64,000 nt of DNA from Kistimonas sp964291505 (GTDB lineage Bacteria; Pseudomonadota; Gammaproteobacteria; Pseudomonadales; Endozoicomonadaceae), in the NCBI GenBank assembly GCA_964291505.2, contig OZ220216.1:682001-746000 (forward strand). The letters are read 5' to 3'. A program made the position numbers and the translations under genes. Below are positions 19,011 to 28,831 of the stretch, one piece after another; the first letter of the stretch is position 1, and every line of letters begins with the position of its first letter. The notes beneath the pieces were generated by a model. It searched no databases, had not been told where the DNA came from, and saw nothing but the letters and a program-made list of their open reading frames with translations.

Positions 19011-20300
19011 TTAGAAGACCATGAACTTCACAATGAACAGTGCTGTCAGCACCACCATGGCCGGGGTGATTTCTTTCTGGCGGCCACTGATCAACTTGAT
19101 GCCGGTCCAGGCGATAATGCCCAGAGCTATACCGGAAGCCACGGAATAGGTCAGTGGCATGGTGATAGCTGCAACGCCCACAGGAGCCGCTTCGGTAATA
19201 TCATCCCAGTCAATCTTAACCAGGCTGTGGGTCATCAGTACCGCAACAAAGAACAGTGCGGGGGCTGTCGCGTAAGCAGGGATTGCGCCCGCCAGCGGTG
19301 AAAGAAACAGGCTGACCACAAACAGCAAACCAACGACAACAGCTGTTAAACCCGTACGACCGCCGGCAGCAATACCCGCACCACTTTCGATATAGCTCGT
19401 AGTAGTAGAGGTACCGAGCATGGAGCCTGCGACAGTAGCCGTACTGTCAGCCATCAGTGCGCGGTTGATACGGGGCATGTTACCGTCTTTATCCAGTAGG
19501 TTACCTTTCTGGGCCACGGCGATCAGGGTGCCGGAGGTATCGAACATATCCACAAACAGGAAGGAGAACACAATACTCACCAGACCGATATCCAGCGCAC
19601 CGGCAAGGTCAAGCTGCATGAAGGTAGGCGCCAGGCTGGGCGGCATGGAGAAGATGCCATTTAATTCGACATGACCGGTGGCAATGCTGAGCAGGGTCAC
19701 AGACAGAATACCGATCATCACGGAACCGGTAACGCCACGGAAATAGAGGGCTGCAATCACGACAAAGCCGACACAGGCCATGATCGCGTTCCAGCTGGTC
19801 ATATCACCCATGGACACCAGGGTGGCCGGGTTATCAACGACAATGCCAGCATTTTGCAGACCCAGGAAACCCAGGAAGAAACCGATACCGGCGCCGATAC
19901 CACCGCGCAGTGACAGCGGAATACTGTTGATGATCCATTCCCGGATACGGAAGGCGCTCAGCAGGAAGAAGCAGATACCGGAGAAGAAGACCGCGCCCAG
20001 GGCGACCTGCCAGCTGTATCCCATCTGTCCGACAACGGTAAAGCTGAAGAAGGCATTGAGACCCATGCCCGGCGCCATAGCAACCGGGTAGTTGGCATAA
20101 AAGCCCATGATAAAACAGCCAATGGCGGCGGCAAGACAGGTGGCGACGAACACGGCACCGGAGTCCATGCCGGCAGCGGCCAACAGGCTGGGGTTAACGA
20201 AAATAATGTAGGCCATTGTCAGGAAGGTGGTTAGGCCCGCGATCACTTCCGTTTTGACCGTAGTATTGTGTTCCTGGAGTTTAAATAAGCGCTCAAGCAT
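19011..20300 (-). CDS. NCS2-family guanine/hypoxanthine permease
   Basis: 429 residues with 12-14 hydrophobic segments. It starts MLERLFKLQEHNTTVKTEVIAG and continues with LTTFLTMAYIIFVNP and MAPGMGLNAFFSF, hallmarks of the AzgA-like purine permeases (E. coli GhxP/GhxQ, AdeP/AdeQ). DMFDTSGTLIAVA and GTSTTTSYIESGAGIAAGGRTGLTA are also conserved. It is a proton-coupled uptake carrier in the inner membrane. Which purine it takes cannot be read from sequence. The 200-base leader on the minus strand was checked by eye for a purine riboswitch without a convincing hit. Confidence 0.9.
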   Translation of the reverse strand: MLERLFKLQEHNTTVKTEVIAGLTTFLTMAYIIFVNPSLLAAAGMDSGAVFVATCLAAAIGCFIMGFYANYPVAMAPGMGLNAFFSFTVVGQMGYSWQVALGAVFFSGICFFLLSAFRIREWIINSIPLSLRGGIGAGIGFFLGFLGLQNAGIVVDNPATLVSMGDMTSWNAIMACVGFVVIAALYFRGVTGSVMIGILSVTLLSIATGHVELNGIFSMPPSLAPTFMQLDLAGALDIGLVSIVFSFLFVDMFDTSGTLIAVAQKGNLLDKDGNMPRINRALMADSTATVAGSMLGTSTTTSYIESGAGIAAGGRTGLTAVVVGLLFVVSLFLSPLAGAIPAYATAPALFFVAVLMTHSLVKIDWDDITEAAPVGVAAITMPLTYSVASGIALGIIAWTGIKLISGRQKEITPAMVVLTALFIVKFMVF

Positions 20301-20506
20301 GGGATTCGTACGACAACTTCAGAAAGGGTGGTGAAGAAGGCGCGCAGTCTACACGAATCCCTTGGGACGTTAAAATATTTTGATCATAGAAACGGATTTT
20401 TTAAACGAAACTTGTCTAAGGTCAAACTGGTTCGTGACTCATGTTGATTGAAACCAAAAACGCCCATTGTCGTTTTGTTTTTCTATGGCGTCATTGCAGA
20501 AACAAG

Positions 20507-21397
20507 TCATAGAAAAATTGCAAATGGCATCAATATAACGAGGAGTAATGTTAATGCGACAGAACTCCACAGAAGTGCTTCTGTTGCTTCATGATGGGGA
20601 TCTTTGTTCGTCCGGTACATTCCTTGTATCTGTTCAGTTTGTGTGTCTTCAGAGACGCTGATGCAGTCGTCGTATGAAGGTATCTGCTTGCCATCATCTG
20701 TGTGATGGTTCTGGGATAAGGGACGGCATACATGTAGATAGTGCTCAAGCTTTTCGCTGTTGACGTGAATCAGCTGGTCAGGAAAGCGATTTGCTCCTAT
20801 CCATACATTACTCGACTGCCTATCAAGATTAAGTTGTTTAATATCCTGCATTGTTTCAAGGGGATCCTGGTTGCTAAGAGCGATTAAGTTCTTATTATCG
20901 ATGTAGATAGCCGTTAGATTCTTGTCCATGAATACCCAATGTTCTCCTGACAGCAAAAAATCATCAGCTGCGAGGATGTTTATAATTGCTGTACGATCCT
21001 TTGTCTGTGATGCGTAGCACTGACGCGGCATGTCTTTTACGGAATCTACTAGATCAGCAAAAGCAGCAGTGTCAGCTGCGCTTGACGATTTCAGCGTTTC
21101 TAGAAGGTCAGAAAATACGGGGTGTCCTTCTCTGATGACCAACAATACTTGCTGAGGATTCAGTGTCTTGAGCATATCTTCTGATATGGAGACTAAATCA
21201 TCGCTGGTGCCGTCTAGTGGCAACGCCTGTTTGTTATCATTTGGTGGCGCCAGGCATATAAGGGACTGTATGGAAATAGCATCATGGTTGGATGAACGCA
21301 GGTGTGAGTCTTTCAGTACACTACTGCCAGCATAGAAACTATTGCAAAATAGCAATAGTGCACAAACTAAACGTCTTACTATTCCGGAATATGGCAT
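20507..21397 (-). CDS. Orphan exported/membrane protein
   Basis: Not recognised. About 296 residues. An N-terminal hydrophobic signal (RRLVCALLLFCNSFYAGS) precedes a long polar region with several Cys residues, and a C-terminal membrane helix (LLWSSVALTLLLVILMPFAIFL) ends the chain. The layout suggests a large periplasmic domain held by a C-terminal anchor. AGGA sits 7 bases before the ATG at 21397 but only one base before the ATG at 21403, so the inner start is chosen. Base composition is more AT-rich than the genes either side. Confidence 0.6.
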   Translation of the reverse strand: MPYSGIVRRLVCALLLFCNSFYAGSSVLKDSHLRSSNHDAISIQSLICLAPPNDNKQALPLDGTSDDLVSISEDMLKTLNPQQVLLVIREGHPVFSDLLETLKSSSAADTAAFADLVDSVKDMPRQCYASQTKDRTAIINILAADDFLLSGEHWVFMDKNLTAIYIDNKNLIALSNQDPLETMQDIKQLNLDRQSSNVWIGANRFPDQLIHVNSEKLEHYLHVCRPLSQNHHTDDGKQIPSYDDCISVSEDTQTEQIQGMYRTNKDPHHEATEALLWSSVALTLLLVILMPFAIFL

Positions 21398-21623
21398 ATT
21401 CATTTCCTATTCGCTGTTTTTTAACGGATTCTCATGGCAAGGCAGTGCACCCAATGCACTCAGGGCATGAAATTCCGAGCGAAGGAGTCTAGACGTGAGT
21501 CAGCCTGTTGCACTATAGGGTGATAAAGGGTGTGTTTGGGGAGTCAGGTGGTGTTTAAAAAAACGCCAATCTTATCGCACGGTGTTAGTGAAGGCTTTAC
21601 AGGGCTTTAATCAGAATATGTCC

Positions 21624-21658
21624 ACATAGATACCCACATTATCTGTGGGTATCTATGT
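21624..21658 (-). terminator. Perfect 15-bp inverted repeat after rlmG
   Basis: ACATAGATACCCACA and TGTGGGTATCTATGT pair perfectly around a 5-base loop, 8 bases beyond the rlmG stop. No T-run follows on the minus strand, so termination is likely but not certain. Confidence 0.55.
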
Positions 21659-21665
21659 CACTACA

Positions 21666-22793
21666 TTAATTCTGTTTAAGCGTGCTGCTCAGGATGACGA
21701 ACTTTGAGTCGCTGGCGACCATCCGGTAACCACCAAACAGCTGCTTGAGGCGCGTGTGGTAGTTCAGGTGCCGGTTGCCGACAACGCGCAGTTCACCACC
21801 GGGTCTGAGCACATGGTGGGCCTGTTTGAACATGCGGCGTGCAATATGGTCGCCAATGGTTTCCCCTTGGTGAAAGGGGGGGTTGCACAGTACCAGATCG
21901 GCGCTGTTGGCAGGAAAGCCAGTCAGGCAGTCATTGGCGATAAAGCGACCTTTGTCCTCTTGCAATTGGTTGACTTTCCAGCTTTCCCGTGCGGACTGGA
22001 CGGCCATGTAAGATTCATCCACAAAGGTTACCGTACTGCCCGGATGCTGGCTGGCGGCCGTCAGTCCGAGAATCCCATTGCCGCAGCCCAGGTCCACGAT
22101 CTTACCGTAGTGTCTGTCACCCATCCGATGTTCAAGGAAGAACCGGGTGCCAATATCCAGTTTTTCCCTGGAGAACACGTTGGCATGGTTGATCGTGATC
22201 AGGTTGCCAGGCATGGAAAGAGTTTTGGGAAAGACGGAATTTGCCGGTGAAAGGCTTGGGTCGAATGTCACAAACGCAAGGCGTGCTTTTTTGCGAGCCA
22301 GCGAGGTTCGTGTAGGGCCGAGTGTTTTTTCCAGCAACGACAGTGTTGAGGTGTGGATGTATTTTGCCATGCCTGCCGCAATAATCTGCGTGCCCTCATG
22401 GACATGTGGACGTAGTCGCAGCAACTGCTCTTCGAGCCAGCTGAGGTTTTTCGGGAGTCGTATCAGCACCCGATCAAAAGTACCTTCCAGGGGCTCCGTA
22501 CTGGCCAGGCACTGGAAGCTGTCTGTAGCGATGCCATTGTGCTCGGCATTGTGTATCGCACTCTGGTGTGCAAGCCATGAATCGCTGTAAAGTACCGGGT
22601 TATACGTTGCGAGATTCAGGGTTAATGCACCGAAACTGTCGTTGAGGATCAGAACCCGGCCGGAAACGCCGGTTTCCCCGAGGTGTTCCAACAGGTATTC
22701 ATCGGCGGCATCCCAAGCCCGCAGGGTTTCCCGGTTTCTCAGGGGAAGGCGTTGCAGGGTGAGTGACTGGAACGGGGTATTTAACTGCTGCAT
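21666..22793 (-). CDS. rlmG: 23S rRNA (guanine-N2)-methyltransferase RlmG
   Basis: 375 residues. The N-terminal degenerate methyltransferase half begins SLTLQRLPLRNRETLRAWDA with ADEYLLEHL and VLILNDSFGALT, as in E. coli RlmG (m2G1835). The catalytic C-terminal half has VDLGCGNGILGL and the NPPFHQG motif for guanine-N2 methylation. The open frame runs on to 23303 into the divergent gor gene, but the ATG at 22793 is the family start. RsmC is the close alternative; the N-terminal block favours RlmG. Confidence 0.92.
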   Translation of the reverse strand: MQQLNTPFQSLTLQRLPLRNRETLRAWDAADEYLLEHLGETGVSGRVLILNDSFGALTLNLATYNPVLYSDSWLAHQSAIHNAEHNGIATDSFQCLASTEPLEGTFDRVLIRLPKNLSWLEEQLLRLRPHVHEGTQIIAAGMAKYIHTSTLSLLEKTLGPTRTSLARKKARLAFVTFDPSLSPANSVFPKTLSMPGNLITINHANVFSREKLDIGTRFFLEHRMGDRHYGKIVDLGCGNGILGLTAASQHPGSTVTFVDESYMAVQSARESWKVNQLQEDKGRFIANDCLTGFPANSADLVLCNPPFHQGETIGDHIARRMFKQAHHVLRPGGELRVVGNRHLNYHTRLKQLFGGYRMVASDSKFVILSSTLKQN

Positions 22794-22934
22794 CTTAAGT
22801 GGACATGAATCCGTATCATTACAGACGGAACCAGCCGTACGACGGTACGTTTTACGACTGAATGAGACTGTTATTCTCTGGCGCCGAATGCGCGTTATGA
22901 GAAAAGGCCGCATTTTACCTTCAGGAGAGGCTGA

Positions 22935-24293
22935 ATGAACAATAGAACCTATGATTTTGACCTGTTTGTCATCGGAGCGGGCTCCGGCGGCGTCAGGGCA
23001 AGTCGGATGGCGGCGGCAGAAGGGGCGAAAGTGGCCGTGGCCGAAGGGCGTTTCCTGGGTGGCACCTGCGTGAACGTGGGCTGTGTGCCGAAGAAATTGT
23101 TTGTCTACGGTGCCCATTACCATGAAGACTTTGAGGACGCCAAAGGGTATGGCTGGACCGCTGATGGTGTCAGCTTTGACTGGCCCACACTCCGGGACAA
23201 TAAAACCCGCGAAATTGAGCGCCTCAACGGTATTTATGAGAACCTGCTGAAAAACGCAGGCGTTGAGTTGATTGCCGGTTATGCCGCGCTGGTTGATCAG
23301 CACACCATTGCTGTCGGCGACAAGCGCTACACCGCAGAGCGTATTCTGGTTGCACCGGGTTCGAAGGCATTCGTGCCTGATTTTCCTGGCTCAGAGCATG
23401 CGATTACCTCTGATGATGCGTTTTATCTTGAGACCTTCCCCAAGAAGGTCATCGTCGTAGGTGGTGGTTATATCGCCGTTGAATTTGCCGGCATCTTTGC
23501 CGGTCTTGGTGCGGATACGGTGCTGTCTTATCGCCGCGACCTGTTCCTGCGAGGTTTTGACGGGGATGTACGGGAAACCCTGCGTGATGAAATGCTGAAA
23601 AAGCAGATCAACCTGAAATTCAACAGCACAATCAGCCAGATTGAGAAACTGGCTGACGGACAGCTGCAGGTTACCTGGCAGGATGGCACGACAGAAACTG
23701 CGGATACAGTCATGTACGCTACAGGTCGCGTACCCAACACCAAGGGGTTGGGGCTGGAACAAGCAGGTGTGGCATTGGCGGAGAATGGTGCCATCAAGGT
23801 GGATGATAATTTCCAGACATCCGTACCCAACATTTATGCGCTAGGTGATGTCATCGACCGTTTTCAGCTAACCCCGGTCGCATTGGCCGAAGCGATGGCG
23901 CTGGTCCGTCATCTGTACAAGGGGCAGCCGGTGGCAATGGATTACGCCAATATTGCCACTGCGGTATTCAGTCAGCCGAACATTGGCACCGTTGGCCTGA
24001 CCGAAGAACAGGCTAGGGATCAGTACAGTAATGTCGTGATCTTTAAAACGGGCTTCCGTCATATGAAACACACCTTGAGTGGACGTGATGAGCGTGTGTT
24101 CATGAAACTGGTAGTGGATGGTGACAGTGACCGCGTTCTGGGTTGTCACATGGTGGGGCCAGATGCTGGGGAGATTACCCAGGGGCTGGCAATTGCCCTG
24201 AAGGCTGGTGCCACCAAAGCGATCTTCGACCAGACCATCGGCATTCACCCAACAGCGGCTGAAGAGTTCGTGACCATGCGAACGCCCGCCTGA
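22935..24293 (+). CDS. gor: Glutathione-disulfide reductase
   Basis: 452 residues. FAD motif GAGSGGVRASRMAA, redox-active disulfide GGTCVNVGCVPKK (Cys45/Cys50), NADPH motif GGGYIAVEFAGIFAGLG with downstream Arg residues (SYRRDLFLR), and the C-terminal HPTAAEEFV containing the catalytic His. It regenerates GSH from GSSG in the cytoplasm. It is divergent from rlmG with about 140 bases between the starts, and AGGAGAGG precedes the ATG. Confidence 0.95.
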   Translation: MNNRTYDFDLFVIGAGSGGVRASRMAAAEGAKVAVAEGRFLGGTCVNVGCVPKKLFVYGAHYHEDFEDAKGYGWTADGVSFDWPTLRDNKTREIERLNGIYENLLKNAGVELIAGYAALVDQHTIAVGDKRYTAERILVAPGSKAFVPDFPGSEHAITSDDAFYLETFPKKVIVVGGGYIAVEFAGIFAGLGADTVLSYRRDLFLRGFDGDVRETLRDEMLKKQINLKFNSTISQIEKLADGQLQVTWQDGTTETADTVMYATGRVPNTKGLGLEQAGVALAENGAIKVDDNFQTSVPNIYALGDVIDRFQLTPVALAEAMALVRHLYKGQPVAMDYANIATAVFSQPNIGTVGLTEEQARDQYSNVVIFKTGFRHMKHTLSGRDERVFMKLVVDGDSDRVLGCHMVGPDAGEITQGLAIALKAGATKAIFDQTIGIHPTAAEEFVTMRTPA

Positions 24294-24309
24294 GTCTAGC
24301 CTGAAACGA

Positions 24310-24345
24310 ACAACGGGCAGCCAGTTCCTTCTGACTGCCCGTTGT
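24310..24345. terminator. Bidirectional terminator between gor and a small convergent gene
   Basis: ACAACGGGCAG and CTGCCCGTTGT (24310-24320, 24335-24345) form an 11-bp stem. It lies 16 bases after the gor stop and 12 bases before the end of the convergent small ORF. Confidence 0.75.
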
Positions 24346-24357
24346 TGTATCTATCTA

Positions 24358-24546
24358 TCACTGTTGCTTATTTTCAGGCACTGTTTTGATCTGTGCGCGC
24401 AGGGCGCGCATTTCATCAGCTATCTGACGGCATTGGTGATTTACCAACGCCATTCTGTCTTCCAGCTCTGCCATGCTCGCGGCCATCCGGGCCAGATTGG
24501 AACGCAAGCTCGACAGCTTTTCCAGCTGCTCAGCATCAATCATCAT
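24358..24546 (-). CDS. Small coiled-coil protein
   Basis: A 62-residue ORF, nearly all predicted helix with heptad-like Leu/Met/Ala spacing (LEKLSSLRSNLARMAASMAEL). A GAGGGA lies about 9-10 bases before its ATG and it ends at a shared terminator, which supports it being a real gene. It resembles generic SlyX-like short coiled coils in form, but I do not see the SlyX signature. Function unknown. Confidence 0.55.
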   Translation of the reverse strand: MMIDAEQLEKLSSLRSNLARMAASMAELEDRMALVNHQCRQIADEMRALRAQIKTVPENKQQ

Positions 24547-24760
24547 GGGTAATTTCCCTCTACCTGTTTGTCTTCCGTGACGTTTCGGCTAAATGCATGG
24601 ATTGTTTAGGAAGTCTAGCAATGAAATCAAACATGTGATGAATGAACTACTGCTTATTCATCTATCGGATTGAGTAGCTCGAATTGTTGGTGTTAATAAC
24701 AAAAAACAGAAACACGGAATGCTTTATCTGATTCATTGTCATGGAGATATGGAAATGTGA

Positions 24761-27394
24761 ATGTATAGGTTTTATATGGAAAATGTGCCGAAACCCCAGT
24801 TTGCTCAAAGTTGCATCGAAAGAGTTAAGCAGGAAACTCTGACTGAACATGAAGAAAGTCAGGTGAAGAAGGGATCTTTCAGAGGACATACTGCAAGCAT
24901 CACTAAGCCTGTTACTGACGAAGGAGCTATTGCTCAAGCCTGTGTTGAGTCTCCAGGCCGGGAAGGCGGCTTAGATATAGGCGGCATCGTAAAATTGATT
25001 ACGCACGCGCGTGCGAAAAAGTCATCAGCGCAGCAAGGTGTTAAATGGCGTGCTGGCATTGTGACGAACCTAGGGGCGGGTGATGGCAAACTTTTTGTGG
25101 AACAATATTGTGATCCTGGGGGGATAGATATAGAGAAAACCACTGCAACGGTAAGTGACGCTAACAGTTTTGAAAATAAGTTGATAGATTACGAGAAGCA
25201 GATTGAATGTGATCTAAATAAAGTAAAAAAGTCTAAGAGAAAGATTTTATTTCCTGTAATGGAACAAAAAGTATGTAGCTATCTCCGGTCAGGGCGTTTT
25301 AGAGAGAATGAACTCTTGAAAGATGATTCAACCTCTGTTGGTCGTTTGGTTTTTTCTGATAAGAATTTTTTGAAAATAAAAGAAAGTGCAATAGATTGTG
25401 TTATGGATTATTTTGATGATCTTTGCTATCAGTGTTTGAGCTGGAAAGCTGATTTTTTAATAAGTAATGTGCACGAGCTTGTTTCATTATTGATGACTGT
25501 AAAGCATATGGTTGATTCTTGCTCATCTGTCTTTCGAGTGTTTTTGTCAAGGTTTTATCATTTTATTCTACGTGTTCCAGAGAACGTGTTTCATGTGTTT
25601 TTAATGGATTTTGGAAGTGTTGATAAAGATAAACCTTATCTGAATGATTGGGTTTATCTGCTTTATGATCTCGATCGTTTCGAGAATCACGAACGAAAAG
25701 ATAGAATTTTACATGAAATGATAAGTGCGTGTCAGTCTAATGAGTCTTTGCGGGATTTTTTGAGGAAGTATCAAATGAAAAAAATAAATGAAACAGCTAT
25801 TTTTTCTCTGGCTGGGGAGTATGATAGAGCATTAAAGGAAAATAATGGTAGCGCATTTCTTTGTTTAAGTATCCGGTTGTTAGGTTTTTATTCTGGTTTG
25901 CCCAGTTATCCTACTATGGGGCTTGCTGCATTAAAATATGTTTATAAAAATAAGCATGTTCCAATTGTCGCTGGTCCGCTGGAAAGTTTTATTGAATTAC
26001 ATGATAATTTGTCAGGTAGTGAAAATGTTGCAATCCATCAATTACTGTTGTTCATAAGAGATGACCATTGTCCGGATAATAAAAAGCTTCCTGCTGATCT
26101 CTACTATTATTTGCAGTCGTTGGTTTTCTATCTGTCTGGTGATTATGAGAAAGCTATAGATAATGCTCGAAGGTGTCATTATGCAGAGGCCTGTTGGTTA
26201 ATAGGCTTTATTAAAAAAGAGCAGGGTGATTATAAGATGGCTACCGAATATTTTGAAAGAACATCTTCCATGGGGTTGTCGATTGGGCATTATGATCTGG
26301 GTGAAGTCTATCATCTGTCAGGCAAGGAGGATGAGTGTGTGTTAAATGAATTGGAAGCTGCGAAAAAGTATCTGAATTATCTGGGTTTTAAGGATGTTGG
26401 AGCGTTGGAGCCATTATTGGAAGAGCTAAAAGATCGGCAGCCACAGGGTGCAGAGGTTAAGTTGAATCCATTGGATGATATTGAGGTCTTAGCTACAGCG
26501 ATTGAAGGTGAGCTAAAAACCAAACCTGGTAAGAAAAAGAAGAAAAAACGAAAGAGTCAAAAGGAGAGTGAATTAGCTACAGTAATGACTGAGCAATCAT
26601 TTGATGATGTAAACACTATGGTTAAGAAAGAGAGTCAAGATTCCGTTGGACAGGTGCAAGGAGGGGCAAGGAGAAAAACATCGGGAGGCTACGTCCGGTT
26701 TGGTGCTGATAGCGAGATGAGTTCTCAGAGTAAAAAAAGAAAAGTTCGTTCCTATAAATTGCGCATAGAACAGATGCTGTGGCGTCGAGAATACCTTGAA
26801 ATCCAAAAGCTGCTTGTCGAAAGTTATCATTATTTTCGTGATGATATTATGTCACGATTCGCATTGGTTCAGTCTGGGCTTTGGATGTTAAGGAAACTGG
26901 CGAATGATACGTTGTATCTTAACGTCATGCTTTCTAAAGGCGTGCAAGGTATTGATATTGGATGGGCCTCACCTGATGGAGATAAAGCATATCAGGAAGA
27001 ATATGTTGCGATTAAAGATAGACTCTCAAATATAACATGTCATGAACCTACGTCATCACCCAGTGATGACATACGCAATGGTAATTGTGATTTAGGAATA
27101 CTTTGGTTGGCCTTCTTTTTTTCTAATGAATCCAGGCATTGGAGAGAGGATCCTGTTGGTACCGTTAATGCTGTTAAGGCGTTTGTGCATGATGTGAAGA
27201 CGTTATTTTTAGGGGCATCATATCTGTCATGCATTAGTCATACAACGTGTGATTATAAAGACCAGACTTTACATAGACGGGATTTTTATGATGCGGCCGA
27301 TTTAATGAATGAGTTTCGATTATTGATAAAGGCGGGTGGAAAGCTACCTGCACGTATAGAAAAAAAGACGCCTTTCGGAAAGCTTTTTAAGTAA
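24761..27394 (+). CDS. Large orphan protein with TPR/Sel1-like segment and nuclear-localisation-like clusters
   Basis: Not recognised. 877 residues, markedly more AT-rich than gor upstream and fhs downstream. The central part (about residues 410-540) has TPR/Sel1-like helices, for example YYLQSLVFYLSGDYEKAID and WLIGFIKKEQGDYKMATEYF. Two very basic clusters follow: KKKKKKRK at 591-598 and KKRKV at 658-662. The latter matches the core of the classical SV40-type nuclear localisation signal. There is no signal peptide or membrane helix. GGA lies 7 bases before the ATG chosen. The composition and motifs are compatible with a secreted effector acting in a eukaryotic host, but a cytoplasmic role is equally open. 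Confidence 0.65.
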   Translation: MYRFYMENVPKPQFAQSCIERVKQETLTEHEESQVKKGSFRGHTASITKPVTDEGAIAQACVESPGREGGLDIGGIVKLITHARAKKSSAQQGVKWRAGIVTNLGAGDGKLFVEQYCDPGGIDIEKTTATVSDANSFENKLIDYEKQIECDLNKVKKSKRKILFPVMEQKVCSYLRSGRFRENELLKDDSTSVGRLVFSDKNFLKIKESAIDCVMDYFDDLCYQCLSWKADFLISNVHELVSLLMTVKHMVDSCSSVFRVFLSRFYHFILRVPENVFHVFLMDFGSVDKDKPYLNDWVYLLYDLDRFENHERKDRILHEMISACQSNESLRDFLRKYQMKKINETAIFSLAGEYDRALKENNGSAFLCLSIRLLGFYSGLPSYPTMGLAALKYVYKNKHVPIVAGPLESFIELHDNLSGSENVAIHQLLLFIRDDHCPDNKKLPADLYYYLQSLVFYLSGDYEKAIDNARRCHYAEACWLIGFIKKEQGDYKMATEYFERTSSMGLSIGHYDLGEVYHLSGKEDECVLNELEAAKKYLNYLGFKDVGALEPLLEELKDRQPQGAEVKLNPLDDIEVLATAIEGELKTKPGKKKKKKRKSQKESELATVMTEQSFDDVNTMVKKESQDSVGQVQGGARRKTSGGYVRFGADSEMSSQSKKRKVRSYKLRIEQMLWRREYLEIQKLLVESYHYFRDDIMSRFALVQSGLWMLRKLANDTLYLNVMLSKGVQGIDIGWASPDGDKAYQEEYVAIKDRLSNITCHEPTSSPSDDIRNGNCDLGILWLAFFFSNESRHWREDPVGTVNAVKAFVHDVKTLFLGASYLSCISHTTCDYKDQTLHRRDFYDAADLMNEFRLLIKAGGKLPARIEKKTPFGKLFK

Positions 27395-27410
27395 TTTATT
27401 TGTTTGACAG

Positions 27411-27446
27411 TAAAAAATAACGGTGCAAAAGGTATGCACCGTTATT
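27411..27446 (-). terminator. Terminator of the GIY-YIG protein gene
   Basis: AATAACGGTGCA and TGCACCGTTATT (27416-27427, 27435-27446) pair over 12 bp. On the minus strand a run of T follows directly. It may also stop the 877-aa gene from the other side. Confidence 0.85.
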
Positions 27447-27460
27447 GGAGGAGTGAACGT

Positions 27461-28540
27461 TCAGTGAGACAGAATGGTATGCGATATAGCCTGTGCTCGA
27501 TTATTCAGTTCAGCCAGCATCTGGCTGATCTTTTCCTTCTCTTCATTCATCTGGGCGCTGGTGCGGCTGGCGCGAGTCTGACGATGACGTTCAATAGCCT
27601 CGCGGATGCGCTTTTCTTTACCACAGATGGTTTTTGAAACTTCGCTAAGTGATGGATGGGCAGGCTGCGGCGCAGCAGTGTCTGCCTGAGTTTCATCAGT
27701 TGCTGCAACAATCTCTTCAGCTATCTCTTCTGAGGCAGACGGCTTGGCCACGAGGTTGGTCAGCGAATCGGTAGCTGAGATATCACCGGCGAGTACGGCA
27801 TCTGCCGCGGCGGTGATGGCTGCAAGCTGTGCTGAAATCGCTGAATCCAGCTCAAAGCCACCCAGGTCGACCAGGGAGCTGCTGCGGGAAGCGCGCACCG
27901 GCTGAACGGGTTCGGCTGGCTTAGGTGCTTCTTGTTTGGAAGCTGCAGGAGTCGGTGCTTCAGTCACCTGCGGTTTCACGACAGCAGGACGTGAAACCTC
28001 TATGGTCGCGACTGTGCGCTCCAGCGGGTTGGGCTTGGTTTCCTGAGGCTGTTCTTTGGCTTCCTGCTTCACGGAAGCGGCCTTGATGATGCGACCCTGA
28101 GGTTTCTCCTCTTCTTCCGTTACGACCTTTTTGGGCGTGACAGGCACGGGTGTTTCATCGTCATCGTCACTGAAATCGCCGTCGCCACCGAACAGGGACA
28201 TCAGTTCCTTTTCGATGGAGGAGATGGAACGGCTTTTACGGGGCTTTTTCTTTGGGGAAATGCAAACCGTGGTGGTTTTGTACCCCTTCAGGCTCTTGGC
28301 GTTGAACAGCTCAATGGCATCCTGTTCCACCTCGGCCAGCTCTTCACGGGTTTCGACATAGTCGTACACGTCAACGGAGAAATTGTCGGCACCGTGGACG
28401 CGAATGTCTTTGTAAAGGGGGTAGTCGAGCTGCTGTTCGGCAGCAGCCACCATCTTCTGCCATTGGTCTTCGAGGTCGTTGCGGGTGTTGCCGACATAGA
28501 CCTGGTTCGTGATTTTGTTAGTAATGGTGAAGATAATCAA
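27461..28540 (-). CDS. GIY-YIG nuclease-domain protein with long disordered tail
   Basis: 359 residues. Residues 1-95 are a GIY-YIG-like domain: the start IIFTITNKITNQVYVGNT carries the family's paired strands with YVG in place of YIG, and a conserved Glu region (EELAEVEQDAIELFNAK) follows. GIY is not exact, so activity is uncertain. A basic stretch (KKKPRKSR), an acidic stretch (DFSDDDDE), a Pro/Ala/Glu-rich linker and a C-terminal helical segment (KTICGKEKRIREAIERHR) come after. The tail resembles that of regulatory or DNA-associated proteins. It stands alone with its own terminator. Confidence 0.65.
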   Translation of the reverse strand: MIIFTITNKITNQVYVGNTRNDLEDQWQKMVAAAEQQLDYPLYKDIRVHGADNFSVDVYDYVETREELAEVEQDAIELFNAKSLKGYKTTTVCISPKKKPRKSRSISSIEKELMSLFGGDGDFSDDDDETPVPVTPKKVVTEEEEKPQGRIIKAASVKQEAKEQPQETKPNPLERTVATIEVSRPAVVKPQVTEAPTPAASKQEAPKPAEPVQPVRASRSSSLVDLGGFELDSAISAQLAAITAAADAVLAGDISATDSLTNLVAKPSASEEIAEEIVAATDETQADTAAPQPAHPSLSEVSKTICGKEKRIREAIERHRQTRASRTSAQMNEEKEKISQMLAELNNRAQAISHTILSH

Positions 28541-28771
28541 CGGGGACTCCGCTACAGCCTTTTACCTTGAAATCACCACGTATCCGACAGGCCGAAGGTG
28601 CCGGGTAACACTGGTGCGCTCATGGATGTGAAACAGGTCGGCAATTATAACGGCAGGGGCGGGTGATGGTAGTCTCAGGCGGTCAGTAATTGTCGCAGCA
28701 GTTCGTGCGCTTCCGGGCTTGACTTGCCCGGTTCTGACGATCAATTCAGGTATGGTGTGGCATGCCAAAGA

Positions 28772-28818
28772 CTCAGTGACGCCAATCCGCATCCGGGTAT
28801 CGGATTGGCGTCACTGAG
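28772..28818 (-). terminator. Long hairpin after fhs
   Basis: An 18-bp perfect inverted repeat (28772-28789 with 28801-28818, arms CTCAGTGACGCCAATCCG and its complement) with an 11-base loop, starting 13 bases past the fhs stop. A strong transcription stop or mRNA stabiliser; the tail TCTTTGG is only weakly T-rich. Confidence 0.75.
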
Positions 28819-28831
28819 CAGGCAATCGCGA

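Noticed and set aside
20301..20506. Possible purine riboswitch in the leader of the NCS2 permease
   Set aside because: I could not identify the conserved core of any purine riboswitch class by eye; a covariance search would be needed.
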